From positions 1-22,543 of the forward strand of contig DAZU01000042.1 of NCBI GenBank assembly GCA_002507425.1: 22,543 bases of DNA. The letters run 5' to 3'. Below are positions 1 through 7,743 of the stretch, piece after piece. Source of the DNA: Euryarchaeota archaeon UBA53 (GTDB taxonomy: Archaea; Thermoplasmatota; Poseidoniia; Poseidoniales; Poseidoniaceae). The position numbers and the translations under genes were made by a program. The notes under the pieces were generated by a model that had not been told where the DNA came from, ran no database searches, and saw only the letters and a program-made list of their open reading frames with translations. Each line of letters starts with the position of its first letter. Within the stretch, counting starts at the first letter, position 1.

Positions 1-371
1 ATTTTGGCTGGTTTTGGGTCGGCCTTTGGTAATTCTTTGACGGACTCTGGCTGAGATACCTCTTCAACTGGCTCGTCAACAGTTTTCTCTTCAATCATTT
101 CGGGCTCACTAACAGAGACTGAATCATCACCTTCTGTTTCAAATTCGATACACACTTGACCTACAGCAAGTATCGTTCCTGGTTCACCGACCAAGGATTT
201 CACCACTCCGTCGGTTGGAGATGGGATTTCTACTGTCGCTTTATCAGTCATTACTGATAAAATTGGGTCGTCTTCCTTTACCGTGTCTCCAACAGATACC
301 ATCCATTCTACAACTTCTCCTTCGACTACTCCTTCTCCTATATCTGGTAACTTAAACGCAAATATTCCCAT
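1..371 (-). CDS. Lipoyl-domain E2 of a branched-chain-type 2-oxoacid dehydrogenase (N-terminal part; gene runs off the left edge)
   Basis: Reading from the ATG at 371 on the minus strand gives about 123 residues, open to the window edge. Residues 3-80 form a biotinyl/lipoyl attachment domain. It contains KLPDIGEG near the start and VMTDKATVEIPSP around the lipoylated Lys44. The VMTDKA form, rather than VETDKA, is typical of branched-chain acyltransferases (known of the family). After residue 80 comes an acidic, Pro/Glu-rich flexible linker. The subunit-binding and catalytic acyltransferase domains must lie outside the window. A strong ribosome binding site, AGGAGG, lies inside the last codons of the E1-beta gene, and only two bases separate that stop from this ATG, so the genes are translationally coupled. 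In the complex, E2 passes the acyl group from E1 to CoA on its swinging lipoyl arm. The substrate class is inferred. Confidence 0.9.
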   Translation of the reverse strand, partial: MGIFAFKLPDIGEGVVEGEVVEWMVSVGDTVKEDDPILSVMTDKATVEIPSPTDGVVKSLVGEPGTILAVGQVCIEFETEGDDSVSVSEPEMIEEKTVDEPVEEVSQPESVKELPKADPKPAK

Positions 372-373
372 TT

Positions 374-1384
374 TTATGCCTCCTGTGTTTTCTTAATCGC
401 CTCTGCAATTCTGGCAGGGCTTGGAAGATAATCCCATTCTGTCGTATGCGGGAACGGTGTATCCCACCCCGTTACCCGGATTATTGGAGATTCAAGATGC
501 CAGAAGCACCTCTCTTGTATAGAAGCACTCATTTCAGCTCCAAATCCACTTGTTTTCGGGGCTTCGTGTACTATTACACATCTACCCGTTTTTTTAACAG
601 AGTTAACGACTGTGTCTCTATCCCATGGCAATAGAGTCTGTAAATCTATTAATTCAGCATCCACTCCGCTGTCTCTTATTCCTTGTTCGGCAACGTGAAC
701 CATTGCTCCCCAAGCAATTACAGTACAAGAATTTCCTTGCAATATAACCTCTGCTTTCTCTAAGGGAATCGAGTAATATCCATCGGGAACCTCTGCTTTT
801 GGGTGACCTTTCCAAGTAGGAACATTGTGTGGATCTCCATAAAACGGACCTCGGTAGCACCTTTTTGGTTCGAAGAAGATTACAGGGTCATTAGATTCTA
901 TGGCACTAGTCAGCAACCCTTTGGCATTATTTGGATTCGAGCAGTATACTACTTTCAAACCAGGGGTGTGAGTGAATTGAGATTCAGGGCTTTGGGAATG
1001 ATGATGTCCGCCCTTTATTCCACCACCAGCGGGTGTTCTTATGGTAAGCGGCGTTGAAAATTCTCCTCCAGACCTGTGCCTTATTTTTGCAATTTCGTTG
1101 ACTATTTGGTCGTAGGCAGGAAATATGTAATCTGCAAATTGTATTTCTGCAATAGGTCTCAATCCGTTGAGCCCCATTCCAAATGCGATAGCTGCAATAC
1201 CACCTTCAGCAAGGGGAGCGTCAAAGACACGTTGCAATCCATGCTTCTCTTGCAGTCCGTCAGTTACTCTGAAAACTCCTCCAAAATATCCAACATCCTC
1301 TCCAAAAATAACAACATTGTCATGTTTCTCAAGCATGTTATCTAAAGCGCTGTTCAGTGATTCAATCATATTCATTTCTTTCAT
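374..1384 (-). CDS. bkdAB: 2-oxoacid dehydrogenase E1 component, beta subunit (branched-chain type)
   Basis: This 336-residue protein has the normal length of E1-beta. It contains the transketolase-like pyrimidine-binding part (FGEDVGYFGGVFRVT, then AEIQFADYIFPAYDQIVNE), the HHHSQSPE loop, and the C-terminal half with LPWDRDTVVNSVKKTGR and GWDTPFPHTTEWDYLPS. IQFADYIFPA and the insertion CYRGPFYG...VPDGYYSIPL are features I associate with bacterial branched-chain E1-beta rather than pyruvate E1-beta. With the alpha subunit it forms the thiamine-diphosphate heterotetramer that decarboxylates the 2-oxoacid and transfers the acyl unit to E2. The chosen ATG follows a GAGGTG site and starts 9 bases after the E1-alpha stop. 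It sits third in the lipA-E1alpha-E1beta-E2 operon. Pyruvate as the substrate cannot be excluded from sequence alone. Confidence 0.93.
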   Translation of the reverse strand: MKEMNMIESLNSALDNMLEKHDNVVIFGEDVGYFGGVFRVTDGLQEKHGLQRVFDAPLAEGGIAAIAFGMGLNGLRPIAEIQFADYIFPAYDQIVNEIAKIRHRSGGEFSTPLTIRTPAGGGIKGGHHHSQSPESQFTHTPGLKVVYCSNPNNAKGLLTSAIESNDPVIFFEPKRCYRGPFYGDPHNVPTWKGHPKAEVPDGYYSIPLEKAEVILQGNSCTVIAWGAMVHVAEQGIRDSGVDAELIDLQTLLPWDRDTVVNSVKKTGRCVIVHEAPKTSGFGAEMSASIQERCFWHLESPIIRVTGWDTPFPHTTEWDYLPSPARIAEAIKKTQEA

Positions 1385-1393
1385 TTAACCACC

Positions 1394-2644
1394 TCACTTA
1401 CCCAACTCTTCCCTTTGTTCTTGAATGTGCCAAGGGACCTCTTCATAGACTTCTGTAAATATCGTTGATGAAGGTGGGAATGGGCCGTTTGCTAGGTCTC
1501 CAAAGGTGCATGCTTCTTTGTATGCAGCAATAACCTCTGAGTCTATTTTTTCGGTCAGTTCGATATTCTTATCTTCAGACCATGCCCCTATTTTTATCAG
1601 ATGGTCCTTTAGCCTATCAACAGGATCTCCACCTGGCCAACACTTGAACTCATCACCCGGCCTATATCTTGTCGGATCGTCAGAAGATGAATGAGCTCCA
1701 GCTCGATAGGTGTAAACTTCAATGTAAGTGGCTCCCTTTCCAGCTCTAGCCCTTTCTCGTGCCCATTTTGTGACAGAATACAATGCTAGGAAGTCATTTC
1801 CATCTACTCTAAGGGAAGGAATATCGTATGCTAAACCTCTAGCAGCGAAGTTAGATCCTCCGGTTGCGAGGTTTTTATGAGTTGAAATTGCCCATTGGTT
1901 GTTGACTACATTTAGTATGACTGGTGGTTTGAAGACAGACGCAAAATTTAGACCGTAGTGGAAATCTCCTTGAGCACTTGTTCCATCCCCTAACCATGTT
2001 ATCGTAGCCTGATCTTCTCCCTTATATGCAGAGGCCATTGCAACACCAACAGCTTGACTAAATTGGGTTCCAACCGGGCTTGAAATTGATATAAAGTGTC
2101 CTTCTTTCCAAGAGTAGTGAACAGGCATTTGCCTGCCTCGTATGTTATCTTCTGTATTTCCAATACAGTGGCATATCATACTCACCATGTCCCTGCCTCT
2201 GACAAACTGAGCACCGGGTTGTCTGTATGATGGGAACACCCAATCTTTCTCGTCTAGAGCCATCGTTTGGGCAATTGCAACTGCTTCTTCTCCTAAAGAA
2301 CGCATGTAAAAAGACAACTTTCCAGTCCTTTGCATTTTTATCATGCGGTCGTCAAAGATTCTCAGACGCATCATCATTTCCAGGCCTCGAATTAATTCGT
2401 TAGCATCGAGTTTGGGATCCCATTCTCCTGATGCTGTATTGTCATCGCCAAGAACTCTAATCAGCCCGTGTGCATGTTTTTCGGTATCCAAGGCACTTGA
2501 TTCGACCGGATCAGGGCGGTCAAGATCACTAGGCTGTTCTTTCCATTTTTGTCCGAAATCAGCTTTGTCGCCTGGCCTGAAAGGAGCGTCTGGTACGGTG
2601 TAGTTTTCCATAGTTCTGCCCTTATTTTCTGACATTTGACTCAT
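1394..2644 (-). CDS. bkdAA: 2-oxoacid dehydrogenase E1 component, alpha subunit (branched-chain type)
   Basis: From ATG 2644 the protein has 416 residues. The thiamine-diphosphate motif begins GDGTSAQGD near residue 219 and ends at NVVNNQ. GRQMPVHYSWKEGHF, SLRVDGNDFLALY, the phosphorylation-loop region HSSSDDPTRYRPGDE and the ending VYEEVPWHIQEQREELGK all resemble branched-chain E1-alpha (family knowledge). The reading frame is open up to 2770, but that extension lies inside lipA and looks like an out-of-frame shadow. The ATG at 2644 overlaps the lipA stop as TAATG. A second ATG at 2635 is better spaced from the GGAG upstream and may be the real start, giving 413 residues. The protein binds the E1-beta encoded just downstream. 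Confidence 0.93.
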   Translation of the reverse strand: MSQMSENKGRTMENYTVPDAPFRPGDKADFGQKWKEQPSDLDRPDPVESSALDTEKHAHGLIRVLGDDNTASGEWDPKLDANELIRGLEMMMRLRIFDDRMIKMQRTGKLSFYMRSLGEEAVAIAQTMALDEKDWVFPSYRQPGAQFVRGRDMVSMICHCIGNTEDNIRGRQMPVHYSWKEGHFISISSPVGTQFSQAVGVAMASAYKGEDQATITWLGDGTSAQGDFHYGLNFASVFKPPVILNVVNNQWAISTHKNLATGGSNFAARGLAYDIPSLRVDGNDFLALYSVTKWARERARAGKGATYIEVYTYRAGAHSSSDDPTRYRPGDEFKCWPGGDPVDRLKDHLIKIGAWSEDKNIELTEKIDSEVIAAYKEACTFGDLANGPFPPSSTIFTEVYEEVPWHIQEQREELGK

Positions 2645-3573
2645 TACTCCGCTTTTAGTTTTAACTTGGCTCTTGCTCTTGCGAGCAACTCGCCTGCACG
2701 ATATGATGATCGCACTAGGGGGCCACATGCCCAGCCCAAGAAACCCATTCGTTCTATTTGTCCGCTCCATCTGTCATAGCTGATAGGTTCAGGGAACCTG
2801 TCAACGGGTAGATGTTTTGGACTGGGTGCAAGATATTGTCCAATGGTAACCAAGTCAACTTTTGCTTCTCTTAATCTTTGAAGTGCATCAGTTATTTCGT
2901 CGTCTGTTTCACCTAGACCAACCATTATCGAAGATTTTGTTAGTATATCCGGTCGCAACTTTTTGGCCTCGATAAGAATACCCAAAGATTGTTCAAATGA
3001 AGCTCTTCGATCTCTTACCTTTAGGTCTAGTCTTGGAACACATTCTACGTTGTGAGCAAATACTTGAATGTCCAGATTTAGCAATAAATCCGCTAAATCT
3101 TTGTGGTCTCCTGCAAGATCACTACACAATAATTCTAGCGTAACACTTGGCACTTTTTGTCTGATTGCCTCTAGGCATTTCCGATAGTGGCTTGCTCCGC
3201 TATCTGGTAAATCATCCCTATTGACGACTGTAATTACTGCATGGTTCAAATCCATAGCTGAAACTGCATGAGCAACATTTGCAGGTTCGTTCACATCTAG
3301 CGGTGGCGGAACTCTTACAGTTCCAACTGCGCAGAATTTACAGCTTCTAGTACATTCTTGCCCTGCTACCATGAAAGTTGCATCTTTTGCGGCCCAGCAT
3401 TCGTGGATATTGGGACATCTAGCTTCTTGGCAAACCGTGTGGAGCATATTGTCTGTTACCGTGCTTTTTGTTTCATTGAATTTTTTTTGTAATTCGCCGG
3501 ACGGAAGCCTTGTTCGAAACCAATCTGGCAAGCGACTTCGAGTCTTTGCCATATTCAATTTGCGAACTGTCAT
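2644..3573 (-). CDS. lipA: Lipoyl synthase (radical SAM)
   Basis: This 309-residue protein has both iron-sulfur signatures of LipA. The auxiliary cluster Cys48, Cys53 and Cys59 lie in VCQEARCPNIHEC. The radical SAM CxxxCxxC is Cys74, Cys78 and Cys81 (CTRSCKFC). A C-terminal RSSYRAGE segment supplies the Ser ligand of the auxiliary cluster (family knowledge). LipA inserts two sulfur atoms into the octanoyl chain on lipoyl domains. The ATG at 3573 is preferred because GGAGGG lies six bases before it. An upstream in-frame ATG at 3591 has no such site and lies in a small palindrome. It is the first gene of the operon, overlapping E1-alpha by one base, which ties lipoate formation to its client E2. 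No lipB or lplA is visible in the window. Confidence 0.95.
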   Translation of the reverse strand: MTVRKLNMAKTRSRLPDWFRTRLPSGELQKKFNETKSTVTDNMLHTVCQEARCPNIHECWAAKDATFMVAGQECTRSCKFCAVGTVRVPPPLDVNEPANVAHAVSAMDLNHAVITVVNRDDLPDSGASHYRKCLEAIRQKVPSVTLELLCSDLAGDHKDLADLLLNLDIQVFAHNVECVPRLDLKVRDRRASFEQSLGILIEAKKLRPDILTKSSIMVGLGETDDEITDALQRLREAKVDLVTIGQYLAPSPKHLPVDRFPEPISYDRWSGQIERMGFLGWACGPLVRSSYRAGELLARARAKLKLKAE

Positions 3574-3588
3574 TGTCTTCCCTCCAAC

Positions 3589-3603
3589 CATCCCGAAGGG
3601 ATG
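3589..3603. repeat. 15-base palindrome CATCCC-GAA-GGGATG in the lipA leader
   Basis: A perfect six-base-pair inverted repeat with a three-base centre lies between the divergent lipA and reductase genes, just upstream of the lipA ribosome binding site. The same NNNCCC-GAA-GGGNNN design occurs at 4660-4674. It could act as an RNA hairpin in the lipA leader or as a protein-binding site. Its role is not known. Confidence 0.45.
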
Positions 3604-3669
3604 AGGTGCAAAAAGAGTGGGTATGATAGTTTACGAGCATTCAAGTCTCGTAACTTGTTCCCCGCTGCC

Positions 3670-4383
3670 ATGAGAGTAGCAGTAATAACTGGCGGAGCCA
3701 AAAGAATTGGAGCTAACATAGTTACCACATTACTAGATGATGGCTGGGCTGTTATAGTTCATTGTAATCGTTCCATAACCCAAGCAAGACATTTGATACA
3801 AAGGGGAGAAGGGGCTGTGGTGAGTGGTGATTTGTCAGAAGATGAAGATTTGTTCAGAGTTATTGAAGAAATTCATGACCATGATTTGGTAAAAGAACAT
3901 GGTGGAATAGATTTGCTAATACACAATGCATCTATCTATAGCCAATCTGAATTTTCCAAAGTAACACCTCAAGAATTGAGAAGATTTACAGCAATTCACC
4001 TGGATGCACCATTCTTCATTACTCAAGGCTTGCTACCAAAAATAAAAGCAAAGAAGGGCTGTGTTATAGGAATTGTAGATACAAGTTGGGGGCAATCTTG
4101 GGAAGAGTTGAGTCACTACACCGCAACAAAAGCGGCTTTACGCCAATTATTGCTAAATCTTTCAGGTGAGCTCGCACCCGATATCAGGGTAAACGGAATT
4201 GCTCCCGGAGCAATACTCGCAGCATCTTGGGAGAAAGATAGGTTTGATGAAATTGTCAACAATATTCCACTCGGGAGGGCAGGTGAGCCAAAGGACATCT
4301 CAAACGCCGTGAAATTCCTCGCCAATGCAGATTACATCACAGGATTCATACTGCCCGTTGATGGTGGGTGGTCTGTAAGTTAG
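3670..4383 (+). CDS. Short-chain dehydrogenase/reductase, pteridine reductase (PTR1/FolM)-like
   Basis: From ATG 3670 this is a 237-residue Rossmann-fold SDR. The nucleotide-binding motif is TGGAKRIG at residues 7-14, the TGxxxRxG variant typical of pteridine reductases and NADPH use. NAS follows at 86-88. The catalytic set is Asp137, Tyr150 and Lys154. Asp sits exactly 13 residues before Tyr, where most SDRs have Ser; this matches the Asp-Tyr-Lys arrangement of PTR1. The C-terminus has PLGRAGEPKDIS and the usual ITGFILPVDGGWS. The expected reaction is NADPH-dependent reduction of dihydropterin or folate; this is inferred. The frame is open to an ATG at 3601, but the extra 23 residues precede the fold and are not SDR-like. 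No clear ribosome binding site is visible, so a leaderless mRNA is possible. Confidence 0.85.
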   Translation: MRVAVITGGAKRIGANIVTTLLDDGWAVIVHCNRSITQARHLIQRGEGAVVSGDLSEDEDLFRVIEEIHDHDLVKEHGGIDLLIHNASIYSQSEFSKVTPQELRRFTAIHLDAPFFITQGLLPKIKAKKGCVIGIVDTSWGQSWEELSHYTATKAALRQLLLNLSGELAPDIRVNGIAPGAILAASWEKDRFDEIVNNIPLGRAGEPKDISNAVKFLANADYITGFILPVDGGWSVS

Positions 4384-4386
4384 AGG

Positions 4387-4468
4387 TGCAGGGGGTGAGA
4401 TTTGAACTCACGAACTCATCGAGACCGGATCTTAAGCCCGGCGCCTTTGACCACTCGGCAACCCCCGC
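4387..4468 (-). tRNA. tRNA-Leu, anticodon UAA
   Basis: On the minus strand an 82-base class II tRNA folds cleanly. The acceptor stem is GCGGGGG with CCCCTGC (one G-U pair) and the discriminator base is A. The D arm is GCCGAGTGGTCAAAGGC. The anticodon stem is CCGGG/TCCGG around the loop CTTAAGA. There is a variable arm with CTC-GAT-GAG, and the T arm is GTGAG-TTCAAAT-CTCAC. Anticodon TAA and the long variable arm identify Leu. No 3' CCA is encoded (the next bases are CCT) and no intron is seen. Its 3' end lies only three bases from the stop codon of the opposing reductase gene. Confidence 0.95.
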
Positions 4469-4659
4469 CCGTCCAAACCCCGCATATCGGAATTAATGAA
4501 ACACTCGGATAATAACCAAGTTTTCATAGATATGTATAATTGACATCAACTAAAATATTCGCTTTTACATGGGTTTCTATTACGACATGGAACGGCAAGA
4601 AAATATTCAATAAATCAATTTAAACTATTCAATTTGTAATGCGGTTCGAAATTTCTTAT

Positions 4660-4674
4660 TCACCCGAAGGGTGA
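4660..4674. repeat. 15-base palindrome TCACCC-GAA-GGGTGA
   Basis: A perfect six-base-pair stem with a GAA centre lies about 65 bases upstream of the 965-residue surface protein gene. It shares the core CCCGAAGGG with the palindrome at 3589-3603. It is followed by a T-rich run (ATTGTTTTGTTG), so on the plus strand it could also act as a terminator-like structure, although no plus-strand gene ends nearby. Confidence 0.4.
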
Positions 4675-4697
4675 TTGTTTTGTTGCGCAATATGTGC

Positions 4698-4711
4698 AAA
4701 ACCGTTTAACA
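4698..4711 (+). promoter_or_regulatory. Possible BRE/TATA promoter of the surface protein gene
   Basis: AAAACCGTTTAACA resembles an archaeal BRE followed by a TATA box. A start of transcription about 25 bases downstream would fall at or just before the candidate start codons (4734 or 4740), giving a nearly leaderless mRNA. The remainder of the gap 4469-4697 is AT-rich, and apart from the palindrome at 4660-4674 I see no gene in it. Confidence 0.35.
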
Positions 4712-4739
4712 CCCCTATGCAGACGGGAGTTTGGTGCGC

Positions 4740-7637
4740 ATGCTCAAATCGCGATTACTACCACTCCTCGTCCTGATAATGATGCTTACATCGTTATTAC
4801 CAATGACTGATGTTTCGATTTTAGAAGACGAGGTTGTTTTAGAAAAAGCACCAGCCAACTTGGAAACATACAATCTTTATTTGGATGAAGAAGGAAATTC
4901 AGGTGGAGATGGAGCAATAACCACTATTGAACCTGATGGAGCGCACAGGGAAGGAAGTATCCTCTCAGGTGTAGAATTTCGCTCAGAGGATCTCATTAGC
5001 GATTTAACAGTTTACGGCCAAGGTAGTGCAACCGAGATACATCTCTACATTTACCTACAATTCAAAGGTCAAGAACAATCAACTGCTGATTTAACATTCA
5101 CACTCAACTCAGTTGGTGGTCAGACATACACAGAAACGATGAGCTTAGATGACCCTTGTAGCAGTGGTTTCTTTAACAGCGATTGTTCATGGACTCTAAA
5201 TGAAGTGTTTTTCGATGTTCCAGAGGAAGGATTCACAATCCAACAGGGTGCACAATTGAGGCTCCAAATCGATGGTTCTGCCTCATGTGAGGGGCAAGGA
5301 GGAGTCGGTCAGTCTGGGGAGTGTGAAGTATTGGTTGCATATGGCGATGTAGAACAAACTAATGGGTTCTCTAGGCTTTCCCTAAAAGCTAATGCATTAG
5401 CAGATTCAAAAGTCAAGGTGCACGCTCCTGGCGGCATATGGACAGATGCGGAAAAACTCGAGTGGTCTCCCAACCATAGGCCAGACTTTAGGACGATTCA
5501 ATTCTCCGTAGATGTAAGAGATGCTTTTGGCAGAGATGATATAAATTCAGTAAATCTCGTTCTTTCAACTCCATCTGGAACAAATTCTGTTTTCGATAAA
5601 GAGTTCGAAGATGATGATTTAAGGTTAGATAATAATGGGTTAGTTGGAAACTATACATGGACTTACGAAGCAGGAATGGCAGCTGGGCATTACAATCTGT
5701 CTCTAGAAATAACAGATGTTCAAGGTCACGTGGTTGTTTACAGGCACGTAGGTATCGATTTCATGGAGTATGGAATGTATCTTTCTCTTCCAGTCGATCA
5801 GGCTGACAGTGTGTTGATAGCTCCAGGTCAGATAAGCAGTGTCGAATTCATGGTCGAACATACGGGCTCAGCAGGTATTCAAATGGATGTCGAGTTTGAA
5901 TTATTTACTTCACTACCATCAACTTGGTCCGACCCACTATGGGACCAACCTGCGGGCTATTCTTTATCCGGCGGTGGTTCCTTCAAGATTGCTACACTGT
6001 CAATTGAAGCCCCAGATGGCGATCTTTCAACAGCCCCTGAAAGAATTGAAGTTTGGGCTAGAGGTTTCGTTGAGAACGAAGATAATGTTCGAGAGGAAGC
6101 TGTGATAGAAAAGATTGTGATGGATATCGAAGAAGTAGGAGTCTTCGCCCCTCCTAGAATGAGCGTCTATGAGGATGAGGATCATCAAATGCAAATCGCA
6201 GACTCAAATCGACCCGAAGCATTTGATGAAGCAGTTTCACATTATATTGATTCAGATATGACGATACCCGGGGAACCATTTTACCTTGATTTATTCAATG
6301 CAGGTTTTGACACAGACACTTACAGACTAAAGGTAGATGAAACTCCTAGCTCCTCTTGGACGTATGCATTTTTTGACAATGATACAGGCTCAGAACTTGA
6401 GACAGAAGGGCCATATTCAGTAACACCCGACATAGGGTCTCATGAAACCATGACTCTCATTTTGAAGATTTATCCTCCGACAAATAGAGATGATGTGGAC
6501 ATCGGATTATTCACAATAATCTGCTTCTCTACGGGAGATGATCAAATGAGTTCGATTGTTTCGTTTACAGTGCATAGAACTTTTGGTATACTCGCAGAGG
6601 TAATTTCAGACTCTGATGGTCAAGATATAGGGACTGTTGGGCCGGTAGATCCCGGCGAGTCTGTTGAGTTTACCGTTAGGATAACAGATAGCACGAACGA
6701 AACTGGTGACAATACATGGCGAATTATTTCTCCAGATAAGCTCGATAAAAATACCAATGAAGATACTGGCGACCCATCATATGCATCATGGGATTTCAGC
6801 ATAAAAGGCGATGATGGACAAGATGTTATTGCTCTTCAACTGAGCTCAGGAACATATGCTGACGTAGAGGTTAAAATCCAAATGAGAGATCAGGTTTTGG
6901 CTGGTAATCATACCCTGTATTTACGAGTTACAGAGGAAGTTGCTAGTGGAGAGGATGCAAGATACTTCGACCTTCCAATGCAAATTGAAGTCAAAGAAGA
7001 GGTAAAACCCGGCCAAATCTTCGTTGAACGTGTTACAGAGTTAACACCATTTTTGCCTAACTCTGAACAGGATTACGAGTTTAGGGTAGAGAACTCGAAT
7101 AATGTGATTTTAGACGTTATTGTTTCTGCCCAGACGTTGCCAACAGGCTGGACAGCAAAATTCTCCAAGAGTGGGTCAGCCCAATCTGGGAATACAATTT
7201 TGCTTGAAATTGGCCCCTTCAGCACACAAGATTTCACCTTAATTCTAAAATCATCTGACGATGTTGTAGCAGGACAGGATGCGATTGTAGTTCTATCAGT
7301 TGAGCCTCTGGATGATGAAGTAAGCACAAACTTACTAAAACAGACTCCACAATTTGTCTTCACAACAGAATGTGAAGGTTTGGATTGTATTGTTAATGCT
7401 GCAACTGACTTCAGCAATCCTCAAACATTGGGGCTCTATGTTGGGATTCTACTAATCATATTCCTAGCAGTTTACAGGCGGGGTCAAAGCTCTGCACGTG
7501 ATGCTGCTGCGTGGGAAGAGGAAGAGCAAGAAATCCAATCAATTTCAGATGATTTGGATGATATCCCAGAGGCTGTTACAACCGAAGAAGACCTAGAAGA
7601 TGATCTTGAATTGCTTGAGGATTTAGAGGATATTTGA
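4740..7637 (+). CDS. Large secreted, C-terminally membrane-anchored surface protein with NEW3-like repeats
   Basis: From ATG 4740 the protein has 965 residues. In-frame TTG 4731 and GTG 4734 are alternative starts; GGGAG at 4725-4729 fits either GTG or ATG. The N-terminus (MLKSRLLPLLVLIMMLTSLL) is a signal peptide. The body is acidic, rich in Asp, Ser and Thr, and built of beta-sandwich stretches. Near residues 770-860 the pattern LPTGWTAKF ... IGPFSTQDFTLIL ... VVAGQDAIVVLSV resembles NEW3/CARDB-type adhesive domains. Several close Cys pairs (for example SCEGQGG...GEC) suggest disulfides outside the cell. One membrane segment (about 895-911, LGLYVGILLIIFLAV) is followed by YRRG and a strongly acidic tail of about 50 residues, predicted inside. 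The likely role is a cell-surface or envelope protein. It lies directly upstream of the giant gene on the same strand. Exact function not recognised. Confidence 0.85.
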   Translation: MLKSRLLPLLVLIMMLTSLLPMTDVSILEDEVVLEKAPANLETYNLYLDEEGNSGGDGAITTIEPDGAHREGSILSGVEFRSEDLISDLTVYGQGSATEIHLYIYLQFKGQEQSTADLTFTLNSVGGQTYTETMSLDDPCSSGFFNSDCSWTLNEVFFDVPEEGFTIQQGAQLRLQIDGSASCEGQGGVGQSGECEVLVAYGDVEQTNGFSRLSLKANALADSKVKVHAPGGIWTDAEKLEWSPNHRPDFRTIQFSVDVRDAFGRDDINSVNLVLSTPSGTNSVFDKEFEDDDLRLDNNGLVGNYTWTYEAGMAAGHYNLSLEITDVQGHVVVYRHVGIDFMEYGMYLSLPVDQADSVLIAPGQISSVEFMVEHTGSAGIQMDVEFELFTSLPSTWSDPLWDQPAGYSLSGGGSFKIATLSIEAPDGDLSTAPERIEVWARGFVENEDNVREEAVIEKIVMDIEEVGVFAPPRMSVYEDEDHQMQIADSNRPEAFDEAVSHYIDSDMTIPGEPFYLDLFNAGFDTDTYRLKVDETPSSSWTYAFFDNDTGSELETEGPYSVTPDIGSHETMTLILKIYPPTNRDDVDIGLFTIICFSTGDDQMSSIVSFTVHRTFGILAEVISDSDGQDIGTVGPVDPGESVEFTVRITDSTNETGDNTWRIISPDKLDKNTNEDTGDPSYASWDFSIKGDDGQDVIALQLSSGTYADVEVKIQMRDQVLAGNHTLYLRVTEEVASGEDARYFDLPMQIEVKEEVKPGQIFVERVTELTPFLPNSEQDYEFRVENSNNVILDVIVSAQTLPTGWTAKFSKSGSAQSGNTILLEIGPFSTQDFTLILKSSDDVVAGQDAIVVLSVEPLDDEVSTNLLKQTPQFVFTTECEGLDCIVNAATDFSNPQTLGLYVGILLIIFLAVYRRGQSSARDAAAWEEEEQEIQSISDDLDDIPEAVTTEEDLEDDLELLEDLEDI

Positions 7638-7659
7638 ACCTGTAATTGCAAAAACAAAT

Positions 7660-7676
7660 TCTCCCCTACGGGGAGA
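7660..7676 (+). terminator. Hairpin terminator-like element
   Basis: TCTCCCC-TAC-GGGGAGA forms a seven-base-pair stem 22 bases after the stop of the upstream surface protein gene. TTTT follows, and AAA/TTT pairing can extend the stem beyond one mismatch. Archaeal termination depends mainly on U-rich tracts, so the hairpin may instead mark an mRNA 3' end or a leader structure of the giant gene that follows. It suggests the two surface genes are at least partly separate transcripts. Confidence 0.45.
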
Positions 7677-7743
7677 TTTTGCGAGATTTGTGTATGAACA
7701 ATGCACCATTTCCATTAAGTGCCTTTGGTTATACGGAGAATTG

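Noticed and set aside
2645..2770. N-terminal extension of E1-alpha up to an ATG at 2770
   Set aside because: It lies inside lipA in another frame, its sequence is unlike any E1-alpha, and the ATG at 2644 is coupled to the lipA stop.
3601..3669. N-terminal extension of the SDR gene from ATG 3601
   Set aside because: The Rossmann motif begins right after the Met at 3670; the extra residues are basic, not fold-like, and start within a palindrome.
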